Assembly: GCA_963745205.1 (NCBI GenBank)
Contig: CAVUWX010000011.1
Location: 181,798 to 245,797, forward strand
Direction: 5' to 3'
Source: Hyphomicrobium_A sp963745205
GTDB taxonomy: Bacteria; Pseudomonadota; Alphaproteobacteria; Rhizobiales; Hyphomicrobiaceae
Length of the DNA: 64,000 nt
In this document: positions 28,054-36,623 of the stretch, piece after piece
Layout of the letters: the number at the start of each line of letters is the position of its first letter
How positions within the stretch are numbered: position 1 is the stretch's first letter
Notes under the pieces: generated by a model
Seen by the model: only the letters and a program-made list of their open reading frames with translations
Told to the model about the DNA's origin: nothing
Databases searched by the model: none
Made by a program: the position numbers and the translations under genes

Positions 28054-29892
28054 ATGATGGGCATGCGGTCCGCGTTGGTACTGACAGTCCCGCTCGCGGC
28101 GCTCGGCTGCTTCGGCGGCGCTACTGTCGCGGCCTCCGACGAACTGCCCGCGCAATCGAACATCGCGGCCGACAACCAGCCCACGCCCGACGCTAGCTTG
28201 CGCAAGCGCGCCGAGGAGCTCGCGCGGGCGGCCTCCGAGCGCTTTTCGGAGATCATGGCGGGCGGCCGCAAGTCGAAGGTAGCCCAGGACGTGGCACAGG
28301 GCGCGGTTCCGGAAGCGGAGGGTGCTCCGCGCAGCCCCGGAGCGGCCGATGACGCGTTCTCTCCCGTGAGGGGTTGGCTCGCGCGATCGGCGAAGGACTA
28401 CGAAGACGTCATCATCGCCAAGCTCAAAAACCCGTCCGGCGACGTCCTCATCCTGGCGCCGCAGGGAACCGTGATCGCGCAGAAAGACGCGGTACCCGAG
28501 GTGCCGGACCAAAAGGTGCCCGAGCTGCCGGAGACAAGGGCAACCGAGCCAAAAGCCGGATGGAGCTGGGATAGGGTTATGGAAGCGTCGCGCGACTGGC
28601 TGGCGCGCGCCAACCGCTCATACCGCAATGAGATCGTGAAGAAACTGGTGCGTCCGGAACAGCCGCAGGCACCGGATGCCGCCGCGCAATGGCCGCCGGC
28701 TGAAGTTGTGCCGCAGACGCCAGCGCCGGCTCCGGCGGCCGCGCCTCCCGTCGATACCGCCGCCGAAGCCGAATCTGAGCGGCACGCAGCCGAAGTGCGG
28801 CGCGCGGCCGAGGAGGCCGAGGCGCAGCGAGCGCAGGAAGCGGAGGCGCAGAAGCAGGCCGAGGATGACAAGCGTCGCCAGCAGGCGGAAGCGAAAAAGC
28901 AGGCCGATGAGGCCGAAGCCAAACGCAAGGCTGACGCCGAGGCCAAGCGCGTTGCCGATGAAGCTGAGACAAAGCGCAAGGGCGAGGAGAAGCGCCTCGC
29001 GGATGAAGCCGAAGCCAAGCGTAAGGCCGAAGAGAAGCGTTTGGCCGACGAGGCGGAGGCTAAGCGCAAGGCTGATGCGGAGGCAAAACGCGTGGCGGCC
29101 GAGGTCGAGGCCAAGCGCCAGGCCGAAGCGAAACGGCTAGCGGAGGAAGCTGAGGCGAAGCGGAAGGCCAACGCGGAAGAAAAACGGCTCGCCGATGCAG
29201 CGGAGGCAAAGCGCAAGGCTGATACGGAGACCGCGCGGCGTCTCAAGGAGGAAGCAGAAACCGAACACAAGGCGGTTGCGGAGGCCGAGGCGACACGGAT
29301 GGCCACCGAGGCGGAGGCGAAGCGCGCCGCAGCCGCCGGACGCAAACCCGCGTACGAGAATTCGAGCGTCGCCGTGGCGCGCCCGCGCGCGCCCACCAAG
29401 CCTCCGACGGTAACCGAGCAGGATCGCAAGGCGCGCAAGGAAGCGTTGGCGATGGAGCCCGTTCCGCCCAAGATCGTCAAGAAGAAGCGGCGCGTCGTCG
29501 TTGCCTACGACGCAGGGCCGAAGAAGGGAAAGCACGGGCAGCTCGCGTCGCGCAAGCACGGGCACAAGCACGAGTACGTCATCGTCGAGTCGCGTGAACC
29601 GAAGCGCATCGTGCACGCTTACCGGCAGAAGTCCCACGCGGCGCCGCCGCTCCCGCTGCGCAACGAGGCGCCCAAGGCGCCGACCTGCGCCTGCACGCAC
29701 GCCTATGGGGCGGCCGCGCCCAAACCGCATCACGTCTCGCGCCACGCGTATTCGGCGCCCCGCGTCGTCTGGCGCACCTGCGGCGAGGACTCATACTTCG
29801 AGCCGGCTCCGAGGACGCACCACCGTAAGGCGCGGGCTGCGAACCTTATTTTGCACCGCCCGCGTCTCTATATGTCGCCTGGGCGGCGCTAG
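28054..29892 (+). CDS. secreted TolA-like Ala/Lys/Glu repeat protein, unknown function
   Basis: The 612 residues fall into five parts. A signal-like segment ends near AAS at residues ~25-27. An N-terminal region (~50-220) holds two copies of a motif: WLARSAKDYEDVIIAKL near residue 109 and WLARANRSYRNEIVKKL near 183. A Pro/Ala linker lies at ~205-240. A long charged coiled coil at ~240-430 repeats a unit of the form AEAKRKA(D/E)xEAKRxADE, as in TolA domain II. A Lys/Arg/His-rich C-terminal part contains a CACTH motif. The composition suggests an extended helical rod in the envelope with a basic, possibly cell-wall-binding end. I recognise no enzymatic domain. It is flanked by the LOG gene and an Atm1-type exporter, with no clear operon. 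Confidence 0.7.
   Translation: MMGMRSALVLTVPLAALGCFGGATVAASDELPAQSNIAADNQPTPDASLRKRAEELARAASERFSEIMAGGRKSKVAQDVAQGAVPEAEGAPRSPGAADDAFSPVRGWLARSAKDYEDVIIAKLKNPSGDVLILAPQGTVIAQKDAVPEVPDQKVPELPETRATEPKAGWSWDRVMEASRDWLARANRSYRNEIVKKLVRPEQPQAPDAAAQWPPAEVVPQTPAPAPAAAPPVDTAAEAESERHAAEVRRAAEEAEAQRAQEAEAQKQAEDDKRRQQAEAKKQADEAEAKRKADAEAKRVADEAETKRKGEEKRLADEAEAKRKAEEKRLADEAEAKRKADAEAKRVAAEVEAKRQAEAKRLAEEAEAKRKANAEEKRLADAAEAKRKADTETARRLKEEAETEHKAVAEAEATRMATEAEAKRAAAAGRKPAYENSSVAVARPRAPTKPPTVTEQDRKARKEALAMEPVPPKIVKKKRRVVVAYDAGPKKGKHGQLASRKHGHKHEYVIVESREPKRIVHAYRQKSHAAPPLPLRNEAPKAPTCACTHAYGAAAPKPHHVSRHAYSAPRVVWRTCGEDSYFEPAPRTHHRKARAANLILHRPRLYMSPGRR
28790..29340 (+). repeat. internal coding repeat (AEAKRKA units)
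   Basis: Imperfect tandem repeats inside the gene encode alternating Glu/Ala/Lys/Arg units of about 11 residues. Spelling differs between units by synonymous changes (gcc/gct/gcg, aag/aaa), so the repeat is old or under coding constraint rather than a recent expansion. Confidence 0.75.
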
Positions 29893-30016
29893 AGGTCCGC
29901 AGCACTAGCCATGCCATCGTCCCGCCGTTAGCATCGGCGAACGAAGCGGCGCGGCAAGATCCGCAAGACCGCACGCGCGTGGTTCGCGAGCGAACCTTCC
30001 TCAAACAGCAGGTATC

Positions 30017-31951
30017 ATGAGCTTTCCTCCCGCGATCCCGGCCGCCCCTACCGACGAGCGTGAGGAGGATTATCTAGCGGCGCGCACGAGCCACCGGACC
30101 GTGCTCACCGGGCTCCTGCCGCTCGTGTGGCCGCAGCGCCGCCCCGATCTGAGAGCGCGCGTCGTCATCGCGTTCGCCGTGCTGCTGATCGCCAAGCTCG
30201 TCACCGTGGCGGTGCCGGTCCTCTACAAGGACGCGACCGATCGGCTGACGAGCGCCGGCCATTCCGTCACGCCGGGGCAGGGGCTCGCCATCGGCATCGC
30301 GATGCTGATCCTCGCCTACGGCACCGGCCGCGTGCTGACGATGGTGCTGACGCAAATCCGTGACGTGATCTTCACCGAGGTCAGCCAGCACGCGGTGCGC
30401 GAGCTCAACAACCGCACCTTCGCGCACCTGCACCGGCTGTCGCTGCGCTTCCACCTGGAACGGCGAACGGGCGGGTTGTCCCGCGTCATCGAGCGGGCGA
30501 CGCGCGGGGTCGAGCTCATCATCCGCATGGGCATATTGAACGTGCTTCCGACCGCGCTCGAGCTTGTGCTCGTCGTCGGCATGTTGCTCTACTATTTCGA
30601 TTGGCGCTACGTGGCGATCGTGCTGGCGACGGTCACCGTCTACATGTGGTTCACGTTCGCCGCGAGCGAGCGGCGTATCGCGATCCGCCGCGAGATGAAC
30701 GACAGCGACACCGACGCCAACACGAAGGCGATCGACAGCCTGCTGAATTTCGAGACGGTCAAGTATTTCGGCAACGAGGAGCTGGAAGCACGGCGCTTCG
30801 ATGCGTCAATGGCGCGCTACGAGAAGGCCGCGATCAAGACCTTCCGCTCGCTCGGCACGCTCAACTCGGGCCAAGCGCTGATCTTCACCGTCGGCATGAC
30901 ATTGTGCATGCTGCTCGCCGCGCGCGGCGTCATCGCCGGCACCAACTCGGTTGGTGAGTTCGTGATGGTCAACGCGCTTATGATCCAGCTCTATATGCCC
31001 CTGAACTTCATGGGCATGGTCTACCGCGAGATCAAGCAAGGCCTCGTCGACCTCGAGGCGATGTTTGCGCTGCTCGACGAGACACCGGAGATCAAGGACA
31101 AGCCCGGCGCCAAGCCCTTGAAGGTGACGCGCGGCGAGATCGCCTTCGAGAGCGTGCGCTTCGCCTACGACAAGGATCGTCCGATCCTGAAGGACATCTC
31201 CTTCGAGGTGCCGGCCGGCCAGATGGTCGCCATCGTCGGACCGTCGGGCGCGGGCAAGTCGACGATCGCGCGCGTGCTGTTCCGCTTTTACGACATCCAA
31301 TCGGGCGCAGTGACCATCGACGGCCAAGACATCCGCGAGGTGACGCAGAAGAGCCTGCGCGCCGCGATCGGCGTCGTGCCGCAGGATACGGTGCTGTTCA
31401 ACGACACGATCTTCTACAACATCAAGTACGGCCGGCCCGAGGCGACCGACGAGGAGGTGCATGCGGCTGCGCGGCTTGCCCAGATCGACTCATTCATCCG
31501 CACGCTGCCGCAGGGGTATAAGAGCATGGTGGGCGAGCGCGGGCTGAAGCTTTCCGGCGGCGAGAAGCAGCGCGTCGCCATCGCCCGCACCATCCTAAAA
31601 GGCCCGCCAATCCTCATCCTCGACGAGGCGACGAGCGCGCTCGACAGTCACACCGAGAAAGAGATCCAGGATGCGCTCGATCAGGTGGCGCGGAATCGAA
31701 CTACTGTCGTCATCGCGCACCGGCTGTCCACCATCGTGCACGCCGACACCATCCTCGTCATGGAGAAGGGGCGTCTCGTCGAGCAGGGCACGCATGCAGA
31801 GCTCGTGGCGAAGGGCGGCCTCTACGCGAGCCTGTGGGAGCGGCAGCGTCAGGCGGAGAAGGCGCGCGAGGAGCTGGCACACGCGCTCGAGGAGGCGGAG
31901 CGCGCCGGCGCGCTGCGGCCGGAGGACATCCGGCTCGTGGCAGCGAAGTAA
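30017..31951 (+). CDS. Atm1/HMT1-type ABC transporter, fused permease-ATPase
   Basis: This 644-residue half-transporter has a six-helix membrane domain (~45-350), then an ATPase domain with Walker A GPSGAGKST near 411. The Q-loop is VVPQDTVLF, the signature is LSGGEKQRVAIART and Walker B is ILILDEATSALD. Segments LRFHLERRTGGLSRVIERATRG and TVKYFGNEELE are hallmarks of the Atm1/HMT1 group, which exports glutathione-bound sulfur, metal-glutathione or Fe-S precursors. It should act as a homodimer in the inner membrane. The C-terminal coiled coil (ERQRQAEKAREELAHALEE) is common in this group. The window also encodes glutathione reductase, consistent with thiol-linked export. Confidence 0.9.
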   Translation: MSFPPAIPAAPTDEREEDYLAARTSHRTVLTGLLPLVWPQRRPDLRARVVIAFAVLLIAKLVTVAVPVLYKDATDRLTSAGHSVTPGQGLAIGIAMLILAYGTGRVLTMVLTQIRDVIFTEVSQHAVRELNNRTFAHLHRLSLRFHLERRTGGLSRVIERATRGVELIIRMGILNVLPTALELVLVVGMLLYYFDWRYVAIVLATVTVYMWFTFAASERRIAIRREMNDSDTDANTKAIDSLLNFETVKYFGNEELEARRFDASMARYEKAAIKTFRSLGTLNSGQALIFTVGMTLCMLLAARGVIAGTNSVGEFVMVNALMIQLYMPLNFMGMVYREIKQGLVDLEAMFALLDETPEIKDKPGAKPLKVTRGEIAFESVRFAYDKDRPILKDISFEVPAGQMVAIVGPSGAGKSTIARVLFRFYDIQSGAVTIDGQDIREVTQKSLRAAIGVVPQDTVLFNDTIFYNIKYGRPEATDEEVHAAARLAQIDSFIRTLPQGYKSMVGERGLKLSGGEKQRVAIARTILKGPPILILDEATSALDSHTEKEIQDALDQVARNRTTVVIAHRLSTIVHADTILVMEKGRLVEQGTHAELVAKGGLYASLWERQRQAEKAREELAHALEEAERAGALRPEDIRLVAAK

Positions 31952-32050
31952 GGGCAACGCCATAAACGCATCGCCGAAGTTTAACCTCGAAGAGAGGCGC
32001 CGCGGATAAGCTCGTCCCAACGGGGCCGCGCGGGTGGGAAGAGAGTTTCG

Positions 32051-32809
32051 ATGTGGCCGCAAATCACGCCATGGCTAAAGGAGCAGGGACGCCGGCTTGC
32101 GCTAGTGCTGGGGCTCTTCGCCGTGCTCATCGGCCACACGCTCGTCATCGGCTGGCAGCTGGTGCGGCCGCCCTTGACCTTTGCACTGAACGTGCTGTTG
32201 GCCCTCATCCTCTTGTTCGAGGAATGGGGGTGGCGGCCGCTTTCCAACCTCGTCGCCAAGCTCGCGCGCTTTCCCGTCTGGGCGGCAGCCGAGCGCTGGA
32301 TCGCCGGGCTGCCGCCGTATGGCGCTCTGCTGACGCTGGGCGTGCCCAGCACCATAGTGATCCCAACGAAGTTCATCGGCGTCTACTTGTTGGCAACGGG
32401 GCATTTCCTGACGGCCGCGGTCGTCATCATCTGCGCCAAGGTCGTCGGCACGGCGCTCGTCGCGCGCATATTCGTGCTGACGAAGCCGCAACTGATGCGG
32501 ATCGCTTGGTTCCAGAGCTCGTATGACACGTTCGTGCCGTGGCAGGAGGCGCTGTTTGCGCGCATGCGCAACTCGTGGGCGTGGCGCTATGGTCGTGTCG
32601 TGCACTGGCGGGCGAAGGGGTACGCACGGCGCGCATGGGAAAGGCTGCGTCCGACGTTTGCGGGGGCATGGTCGGACATCAAGCCGAGAGCGATCGCGTG
32701 GGCGCGACGGTTGCAGGCCGCCACGCGCAATGCCGCGCGCAACGCCGGCGAACGCGCCGCAGTCGCGGGCGAGCGCATGCTGCGGCGGCTGCAGGGGCCT
32801 GGCGCCTAA
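32051..32809 (+). CDS. integral membrane protein, unknown function
   Basis: This 252-residue protein has about four hydrophobic helices (roughly 18-40, 45-60, 90-115 and 118-140), then a basic, Trp- and Arg-rich C-terminal region (~150-252) that is amphipathic and probably cytosolic. The motif GVPSTIVIPTKFIGVYLLATGHF in helix 3-4 looks conserved in similar Rhizobiales proteins, but I do not recognise a named family. The ribosome site GGAAGAGAG precedes the ATG. It lies 99 bases after the Atm1-type exporter and ends 6 bases before soxZ on the other strand. Confidence 0.65.
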   Translation: MWPQITPWLKEQGRRLALVLGLFAVLIGHTLVIGWQLVRPPLTFALNVLLALILLFEEWGWRPLSNLVAKLARFPVWAAAERWIAGLPPYGALLTLGVPSTIVIPTKFIGVYLLATGHFLTAAVVIICAKVVGTALVARIFVLTKPQLMRIAWFQSSYDTFVPWQEALFARMRNSWAWRYGRVVHWRAKGYARRAWERLRPTFAGAWSDIKPRAIAWARRLQAATRNAARNAGERAAVAGERMLRRLQGPGA

Positions 32810-32815
32810 TGCAGA

Positions 32816-33139
32816 TCAGGCGACGATAAGCGGCACCTTCTCGACCGTCGTCTCGCCCTCGTCGTCGATCCAGGTGAACTCGAGCGTGCCCGGGCCCGGC
32901 ACCTTCAGGAAAAATGCGAGGTATGGGTTCGCGGCGATGCCGGACCCGATCGCGGCCGAGAACACCTCGCGGCCTTCGAACGTCGCAGTGAAGGTGTGGA
33001 TGATGTCACGGGGGATCTTGTTGCCGGCGGCGTCCTTGCGGTTGCCGGTCTCCATGACGTGCGTGGCGAGCGTCTTGATCTCGATAACGTCGCCCGGCTT
33101 GACGCCTTCCGGGATCTTGATGCGCGGCGGCTTTTTCAT
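32816..33139 (-). CDS. soxZ: thiosulfate oxidation carrier complex protein SoxZ
   Basis: This 107-residue protein, of normal SoxZ length, has the family start PPRIKIPEGVKPGDVIEIKTL. HVMETGNRKDAAGNKIPRD follows in the middle, and the end WIDDEGETTVEKVPL packs against SoxY. With SoxY it forms the periplasmic SoxYZ carrier on which sulfur intermediates are bound. It has no signal peptide and would be co-exported with SoxY by Tat. It begins 17 bases after the soxY stop, so the two share a transcript. The rest of sox (XAB, CD) is not in the window. Confidence 0.93.
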   Translation of the reverse strand: MKKPPRIKIPEGVKPGDVIEIKTLATHVMETGNRKDAAGNKIPRDIIHTFTATFEGREVFSAAIGSGIAANPYLAFFLKVPGPGTLEFTWIDDEGETTVEKVPLIVA

Positions 33140-33156
33140 GTCGGTCTTCGCCTCGC

Positions 33157-33639
33157 TCAGGTTCCGCAGCCGCCGACCTTCACGTCGACGCTGTGCGTGC
33201 TCATGAGGATCGTGCCGTCGCTCAGCTCGGCGACGGCGACGACCTCCTGCGTCTTGGCGAGCCGCATGACGCTTGTGACGCGCGCTCGTCCCGACAGCGG
33301 CGTGAAGTGGAAGGTGGCAACGTGCGCGCGCGGATTGGCGGGCGACAGGAGGTGGATCGCCCTGACGTAGCTCTCCGCCGTCATCGGGTTTTCGACGCCG
33401 AGCGCGACGGGAACGTAATCGCCGTTCTCGACCGAGGCCGGCAGGTCCATGTCGATGCCGCCGGCGCGCGGGGTCGCTCCTTTCAAGACCTCTGCCAGCG
33501 CCGCCTCGAATTCCGTGCTGCCCGTCACCGCCCCGGCTTCGGGGATGGTGCCGAAGAAGCTGGCAAGCAGCGCGGCTGCCCCGGCGCCCAGCACGAAATC
33601 GCGGCGATCGAGCACATGCAAACGCAGAACGTCGTCCAT
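33157..33639 (-). CDS. soxY: thiosulfate oxidation carrier protein SoxY
   Basis: This 160-residue protein has a Tat-type signal (DRRDFVLGAGAAALLASFFG) near the N-terminus and the carrier Cys in the C-terminal VGGCGT. Canonical SoxY ends GGCGG, so the last residue here is Thr in place of Gly. The Cys carries sulfide, thiosulfate or sulfonate during the Sox cycle in the periplasm. The ATG at 33639 gives a short n-region before the twin Arg; the frame runs further upstream but without sense. The gene is divergent from the FCSD flavoprotein gene, 82 bases apart, so both probably share a control region. Confidence 0.92.
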   Translation of the reverse strand: MDDVLRLHVLDRRDFVLGAGAAALLASFFGTIPEAGAVTGSTEFEAALAEVLKGATPRAGGIDMDLPASVENGDYVPVALGVENPMTAESYVRAIHLLSPANPRAHVATFHFTPLSGRARVTSVMRLAKTQEVVAVAELSDGTILMSTHSVDVKVGGCGT

Positions 33640-33721
33640 GGGCGGGTTTTGTCCGTTGCCGCTGCTCGTCGGTCCCGCTAACGATATCGGCAATAGGGCG
33701 CCGGGAACAAGGCATGGGACC

Positions 33722-35038
33722 ATGATAAATCGCAGGGAGTTCACACGGCTGACGGGGGCATGGGTGCTGGCGGCCGCAAGCCCCGGCCTCTTGAGCAAGG
33801 CGGCGATCGCGACCGGTCGCGGCAAGGTCGTCATCGTCGGCGGCGGGGCGGGCGGGGCTACCGTCGCGCGCATCCTGAAGAGCGAGGCTCCGCAGCTCGA
33901 CGTGACGGTCGTGGAGACGCAGCCGATCTACACCACCTGCTTCAATTCGAACCACTACTTCGGCGGCTTTCGAACGTTTGCCTCGCTGCAGCATTCCTAC
34001 GACGGGCTGCGCAAGCTCGGCATCACGGTTGCCACCGACTGGGCGAGCGACATCGACACCACGAAGAAGACGGTTGCGCTGAAGGGCGGCACGACGCTGC
34101 CCTACGACCGGCTGGTGCTCTCGCCCGGCATCGACTTCAAGTACGAGGCCATTTCCGGCTACTCGCGCGAGGCCGCCGAGATCATGCCGCACGCGTGGAA
34201 GGCCGGCCCCCAGACCGAGCTCCTGATGCGCCAGCTCGAGGCGCTGCCCGACGGCGGCGTCGTCGTCATGGCGGTGCCGGGCAACCCCTATCGCTGCCCG
34301 CCGGGCCCCTACGAGCGCGCGTGCATGATCGGGCATTTCCTCAAGACCAAGAAGCCGAAGTCGAAGCTCGTCATCTTCGACGCCAAGAAGACCTTCTCCA
34401 AGCAGCCGGCCTTCGAGGAGGCGTTCGCCAAATATTACGAAGGCATCATCGAGTTGAACTTGACGAACGAGATCGACGACTTCCAGGTCGTGAGCGTCGA
34501 TCCCGCGACGAAGGAGGTGGTCACCAAATCGGGGACAAGCCTCAAGGCCGACGTCGCCAACATCGTGCCGCCGCAGAAGGCGGGCGAGATCGCCTTCAAG
34601 ACGGGTTGCGCGGAAGGCGATTGGTGCCCCGTGAAGCTCGACACGTTTGCTTCCGCTAAGGTTAAGGACGTTTACGTCTTGGGCGATTCCGCGATCTCGG
34701 CCGAAATGCCGAAGTCGGCGTTCTCGGCAAACAGCCAGGGCAAGGTGGTCGCGGCCGATATCCTCGCCGAGCTCGCCGGGGCGGAGCATTTCCCGGCGCG
34801 CTTGCGCAACACCTGCTGGTCGCTCGTCGCCGCCGACGACAGCATCAAGATCGGCGCCAACTACGCGCCGGCGGAAAAGGATGGCAAGACGTTCCTGGCG
34901 CCGAGCGAGCCGTTCGTGTCGCAGAAAGGCGAGACGGCGGAGGTGCGCAAGGCCAACTACGCCGAGGGTCTTGCCTGGTATCACGCGATCATCGCGGATG
35001 CGTTCAACGATACGACGGCGGTTGTGCCAAAGGGATGA
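33722..35038 (+). CDS. flavocytochrome c sulfide dehydrogenase, flavoprotein subunit
   Basis: This 438-residue protein has a Tat signal (NRREFTRLTGAWVLAAA) followed by the FAD motif VIVGGGAGGATVAR near residue 40. Residues TTCFNSNHYFGG near 75 include the cysteine that, in FccB, holds FAD covalently. RCPPGPYERACMIG near 200 and the C-terminal NTCWSLVAADDSIK segment match the FCSD/SoxF family. It oxidises sulfide, or reactivates SoxYZ, passing electrons to a c-type cytochrome. No cytochrome subunit gene follows it; the nearest is at 37764 on the other strand. The symbol soxF or fccB would fit. Confidence 0.9.
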   Translation: MINRREFTRLTGAWVLAAASPGLLSKAAIATGRGKVVIVGGGAGGATVARILKSEAPQLDVTVVETQPIYTTCFNSNHYFGGFRTFASLQHSYDGLRKLGITVATDWASDIDTTKKTVALKGGTTLPYDRLVLSPGIDFKYEAISGYSREAAEIMPHAWKAGPQTELLMRQLEALPDGGVVVMAVPGNPYRCPPGPYERACMIGHFLKTKKPKSKLVIFDAKKTFSKQPAFEEAFAKYYEGIIELNLTNEIDDFQVVSVDPATKEVVTKSGTSLKADVANIVPPQKAGEIAFKTGCAEGDWCPVKLDTFASAKVKDVYVLGDSAISAEMPKSAFSANSQGKVVAADILAELAGAEHFPARLRNTCWSLVAADDSIKIGANYAPAEKDGKTFLAPSEPFVSQKGETAEVRKANYAEGLAWYHAIIADAFNDTTAVVPKG

Positions 35039-35050
35039 GGTGATCACGAC

Positions 35051-35479
35051 ATGCGGGCTTTGAAGACCATTGCACTGATCGCGGCATTGAGCACCACCGG
35101 GTTGGCGAGCGCGCGCGCAGACGACATCGACGCACTCTTCCTCGGCGGCTACTGGTGTGGCGCGGAGGACAAGACGAAAACGGAAAGCATACCGCGCGAC
35201 CGGACTTTCGTGCTCGTGCGGCAGATCGAGGCGGCCAACGCGGCCGCCGAGACCACCTTCACCGAGTACCTGGTCGACGTGGCGGCCGACGTCCGGGGCC
35301 AGCGCATCCTGCTCCTGCAGAAGCTCAAGCAGGCCGATGGAACGGCTTGCAAGACCGATTGCCAGCTTGCGCGGCGGATCGTCAACAGGGACCTGTTGGA
35401 GTCCGGCGAGTGGAACTCCAACACTGGCGTCTTCAAGCCGAGCTCGCCGCGCGAGTACATCTACCGTTGCGAGAAGTGA
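35051..35479 (+). CDS. small secreted protein downstream of the sulfide dehydrogenase
   Basis: This 142-residue protein has an N-terminal signal (KTIALIAALSTTGLASARA, cleavage likely before DD) and four cysteines in the mature part (near residues 36, 108, 112 and 140), suggesting two disulfides in the periplasm. I do not recognise the family. It follows the FCSD gene by 12 bases, with GAGGTGATC before its ATG, so it is probably co-transcribed and may support periplasmic sulfur oxidation. Confidence 0.65.
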   Translation: MRALKTIALIAALSTTGLASARADDIDALFLGGYWCGAEDKTKTESIPRDRTFVLVRQIEAANAAAETTFTEYLVDVAADVRGQRILLLQKLKQADGTACKTDCQLARRIVNRDLLESGEWNSNTGVFKPSSPREYIYRCEK

Positions 35480-35976
35480 GGCCGGGAGCCGGGCCTCCGA
35501 ATGGGTCCGTGTCGCTGGCAATGAGAAAGAGCACGGCCTTGCCGCCTCGCGGGAGCGACCCCGAGGGTTTGAGAAGTGGGGAGACGGGGCGCGCACGCAC
35601 CGCATCTATATTTTTTGCTCGGCGCTTGCGCGCCCCGCCGCGCAGATTGGCGCGGCCGCCGGACTTCGACGGCGGGTTCCTTAATCCCGCACCGGCGCTG
35701 TTCCCGGCTCCTGACGGCTCGGTACACCAGGGACTTCGGGACGTTACCCCTCGTCGTCTGGCTTGTTCACGATCGCAGCCCGCTCCCAAGTCGTAGACGG
35801 CCTAGAACTCGTCCCCATGGGGCGGGATGAGTTGAGTGTAGGGCGTGGCGGGGAGGCGGGGAGAAGTTTCCCAATCGCGCAGTGGATCTCCGCGCGCCGC
35901 GCGCGTCGATTACGACGCCCGCATCTGCTATGGAGGCGCCGCGACGCACTCAGCACCGGCGAACAGGAGCTTTCCG
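35480..35976. other. 497-base intergenic region
   Basis: The region after the secreted protein and before the VOC gene has overlapping open frames in several phases, but they are Arg/Ala/Pro-rich with no ribosome site, as expected from GC-rich non-coding DNA. An AT-rich patch (TATATTTTTT near 35607) is unusual for this window. I find no tRNA, repeat or clear promoter in it. Confidence 0.55.
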
Positions 35977-36477
35977 ATGCCCAAGGTCCCCCAAGGCTTT
36001 CACACGCTTACGCCCCAGATCGCGGTCAAGAACGGCGACAAGGCCATCGCGCTCTACAAGGAAGCGCTCGGCGCCAAGGAATTGCGCCGCATGCTGCTTC
36101 CCGGCACCGACAAGATCATGCATGCCGCACTCGAGATCGGCAACTCCAAGATGTTCCTCAGCGATAAGGCCGTGCAGAAGAAGGACCCCAAAGGCCTCGG
36201 CTCGGCTTTCTATGTGTACGTGGCCGATGTCGATGCCGCCCACAAGCGCGCCGTCGGCGCCGGTATGAGCGAGACGATGGCCCCCATGGATATGTTCTGG
36301 GGCGACCGCATGAGCGCGGTCGATGACCGCTTCGGGCACCGCTGGTGCTTTGCCGCGCATACGCGTGAGGTCGACGACGCCGAGATGCGCAAGGCCATGC
36401 AGGAGCAGTTCGAGGGCGGCAAGGGCGCCTCCAAGCGGGCGGCGAAAAAGGCCGCCAAGAAAAAGAAGAAGAGGTGA
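35977..36477 (+). CDS. VOC/glyoxalase family protein (PhnB-like)
   Basis: This 166-residue protein has a PhnB-like VOC fold (residues ~1-130): LTPQIAVKNGDKAIALYKEALG starts the first beta-alpha-beta unit. MLLPGTDKIMHAALEIGNSKMFLSD follows, and DRFGHRWCFAAHTREVD ends the second unit. PhnB-type proteins resemble glyoxalases and bleomycin-resistance proteins but usually lack a known substrate. The last ~25 residues are a Lys/Ala-rich basic tail. The ATG at 35977 follows an AGGAG site; the frame runs on upstream without sense. Confidence 0.8.
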   Translation: MPKVPQGFHTLTPQIAVKNGDKAIALYKEALGAKELRRMLLPGTDKIMHAALEIGNSKMFLSDKAVQKKDPKGLGSAFYVYVADVDAAHKRAVGAGMSETMAPMDMFWGDRMSAVDDRFGHRWCFAAHTREVDDAEMRKAMQEQFEGGKGASKRAAKKAAKKKKKR

Positions 36478-36533
36478 GGGTCGCGCGTCGCCTCGCGCTG
36501 CGGCCCTATACGCGCCGGCTCTTAGGGTGCCTC

Positions 36534-36615
36534 GGGTGTCAGACCCTTTGGGTCTGACACCCTGCTGAGTGAGCATGGGTCTGAGTTCGGTGTCAGACCC
36601 GCTAGGTCCGGCACC
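36534..36615. repeat. REP-like palindromes (GGGTGTCAGACCC)
   Basis: A perfect 13-base palindrome arm GGGTGTCAGACCC (36534-36546) and its complement (36550-36562) close on a 3-base TTT loop. A second copy GGTGTCAGACCC (36589-36600) pairs imperfectly with GGTCCGGCACC (36605-36615). The sequence resembles REP elements mobilised by RAYT (TnpA-REP) transposases in other bacteria. No transposase is in the window. Confidence 0.7.
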
Positions 36616-36623
36616 GGTGGGAC

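Noticed and set aside
28790..29340. Possible CRISPR or tandem array
   Set aside because: The repeats are in frame, have no unique spacers, and encode a charged coiled coil, so they are a protein repeat.
32816..35605. 929-codon minus-strand open frame
   Set aside because: Only its last 107 codons are SoxZ. The rest is the antisense of the FCSD and soxY region, with Arg/Ala/Leu-rich composition typical of GC-rich shadow frames.
35433..35830. Several frames in the 35480-35976 gap
   Set aside because: Overlapping in all phases, rich in Arg/Pro/Ala, without ribosome sites or family motifs.
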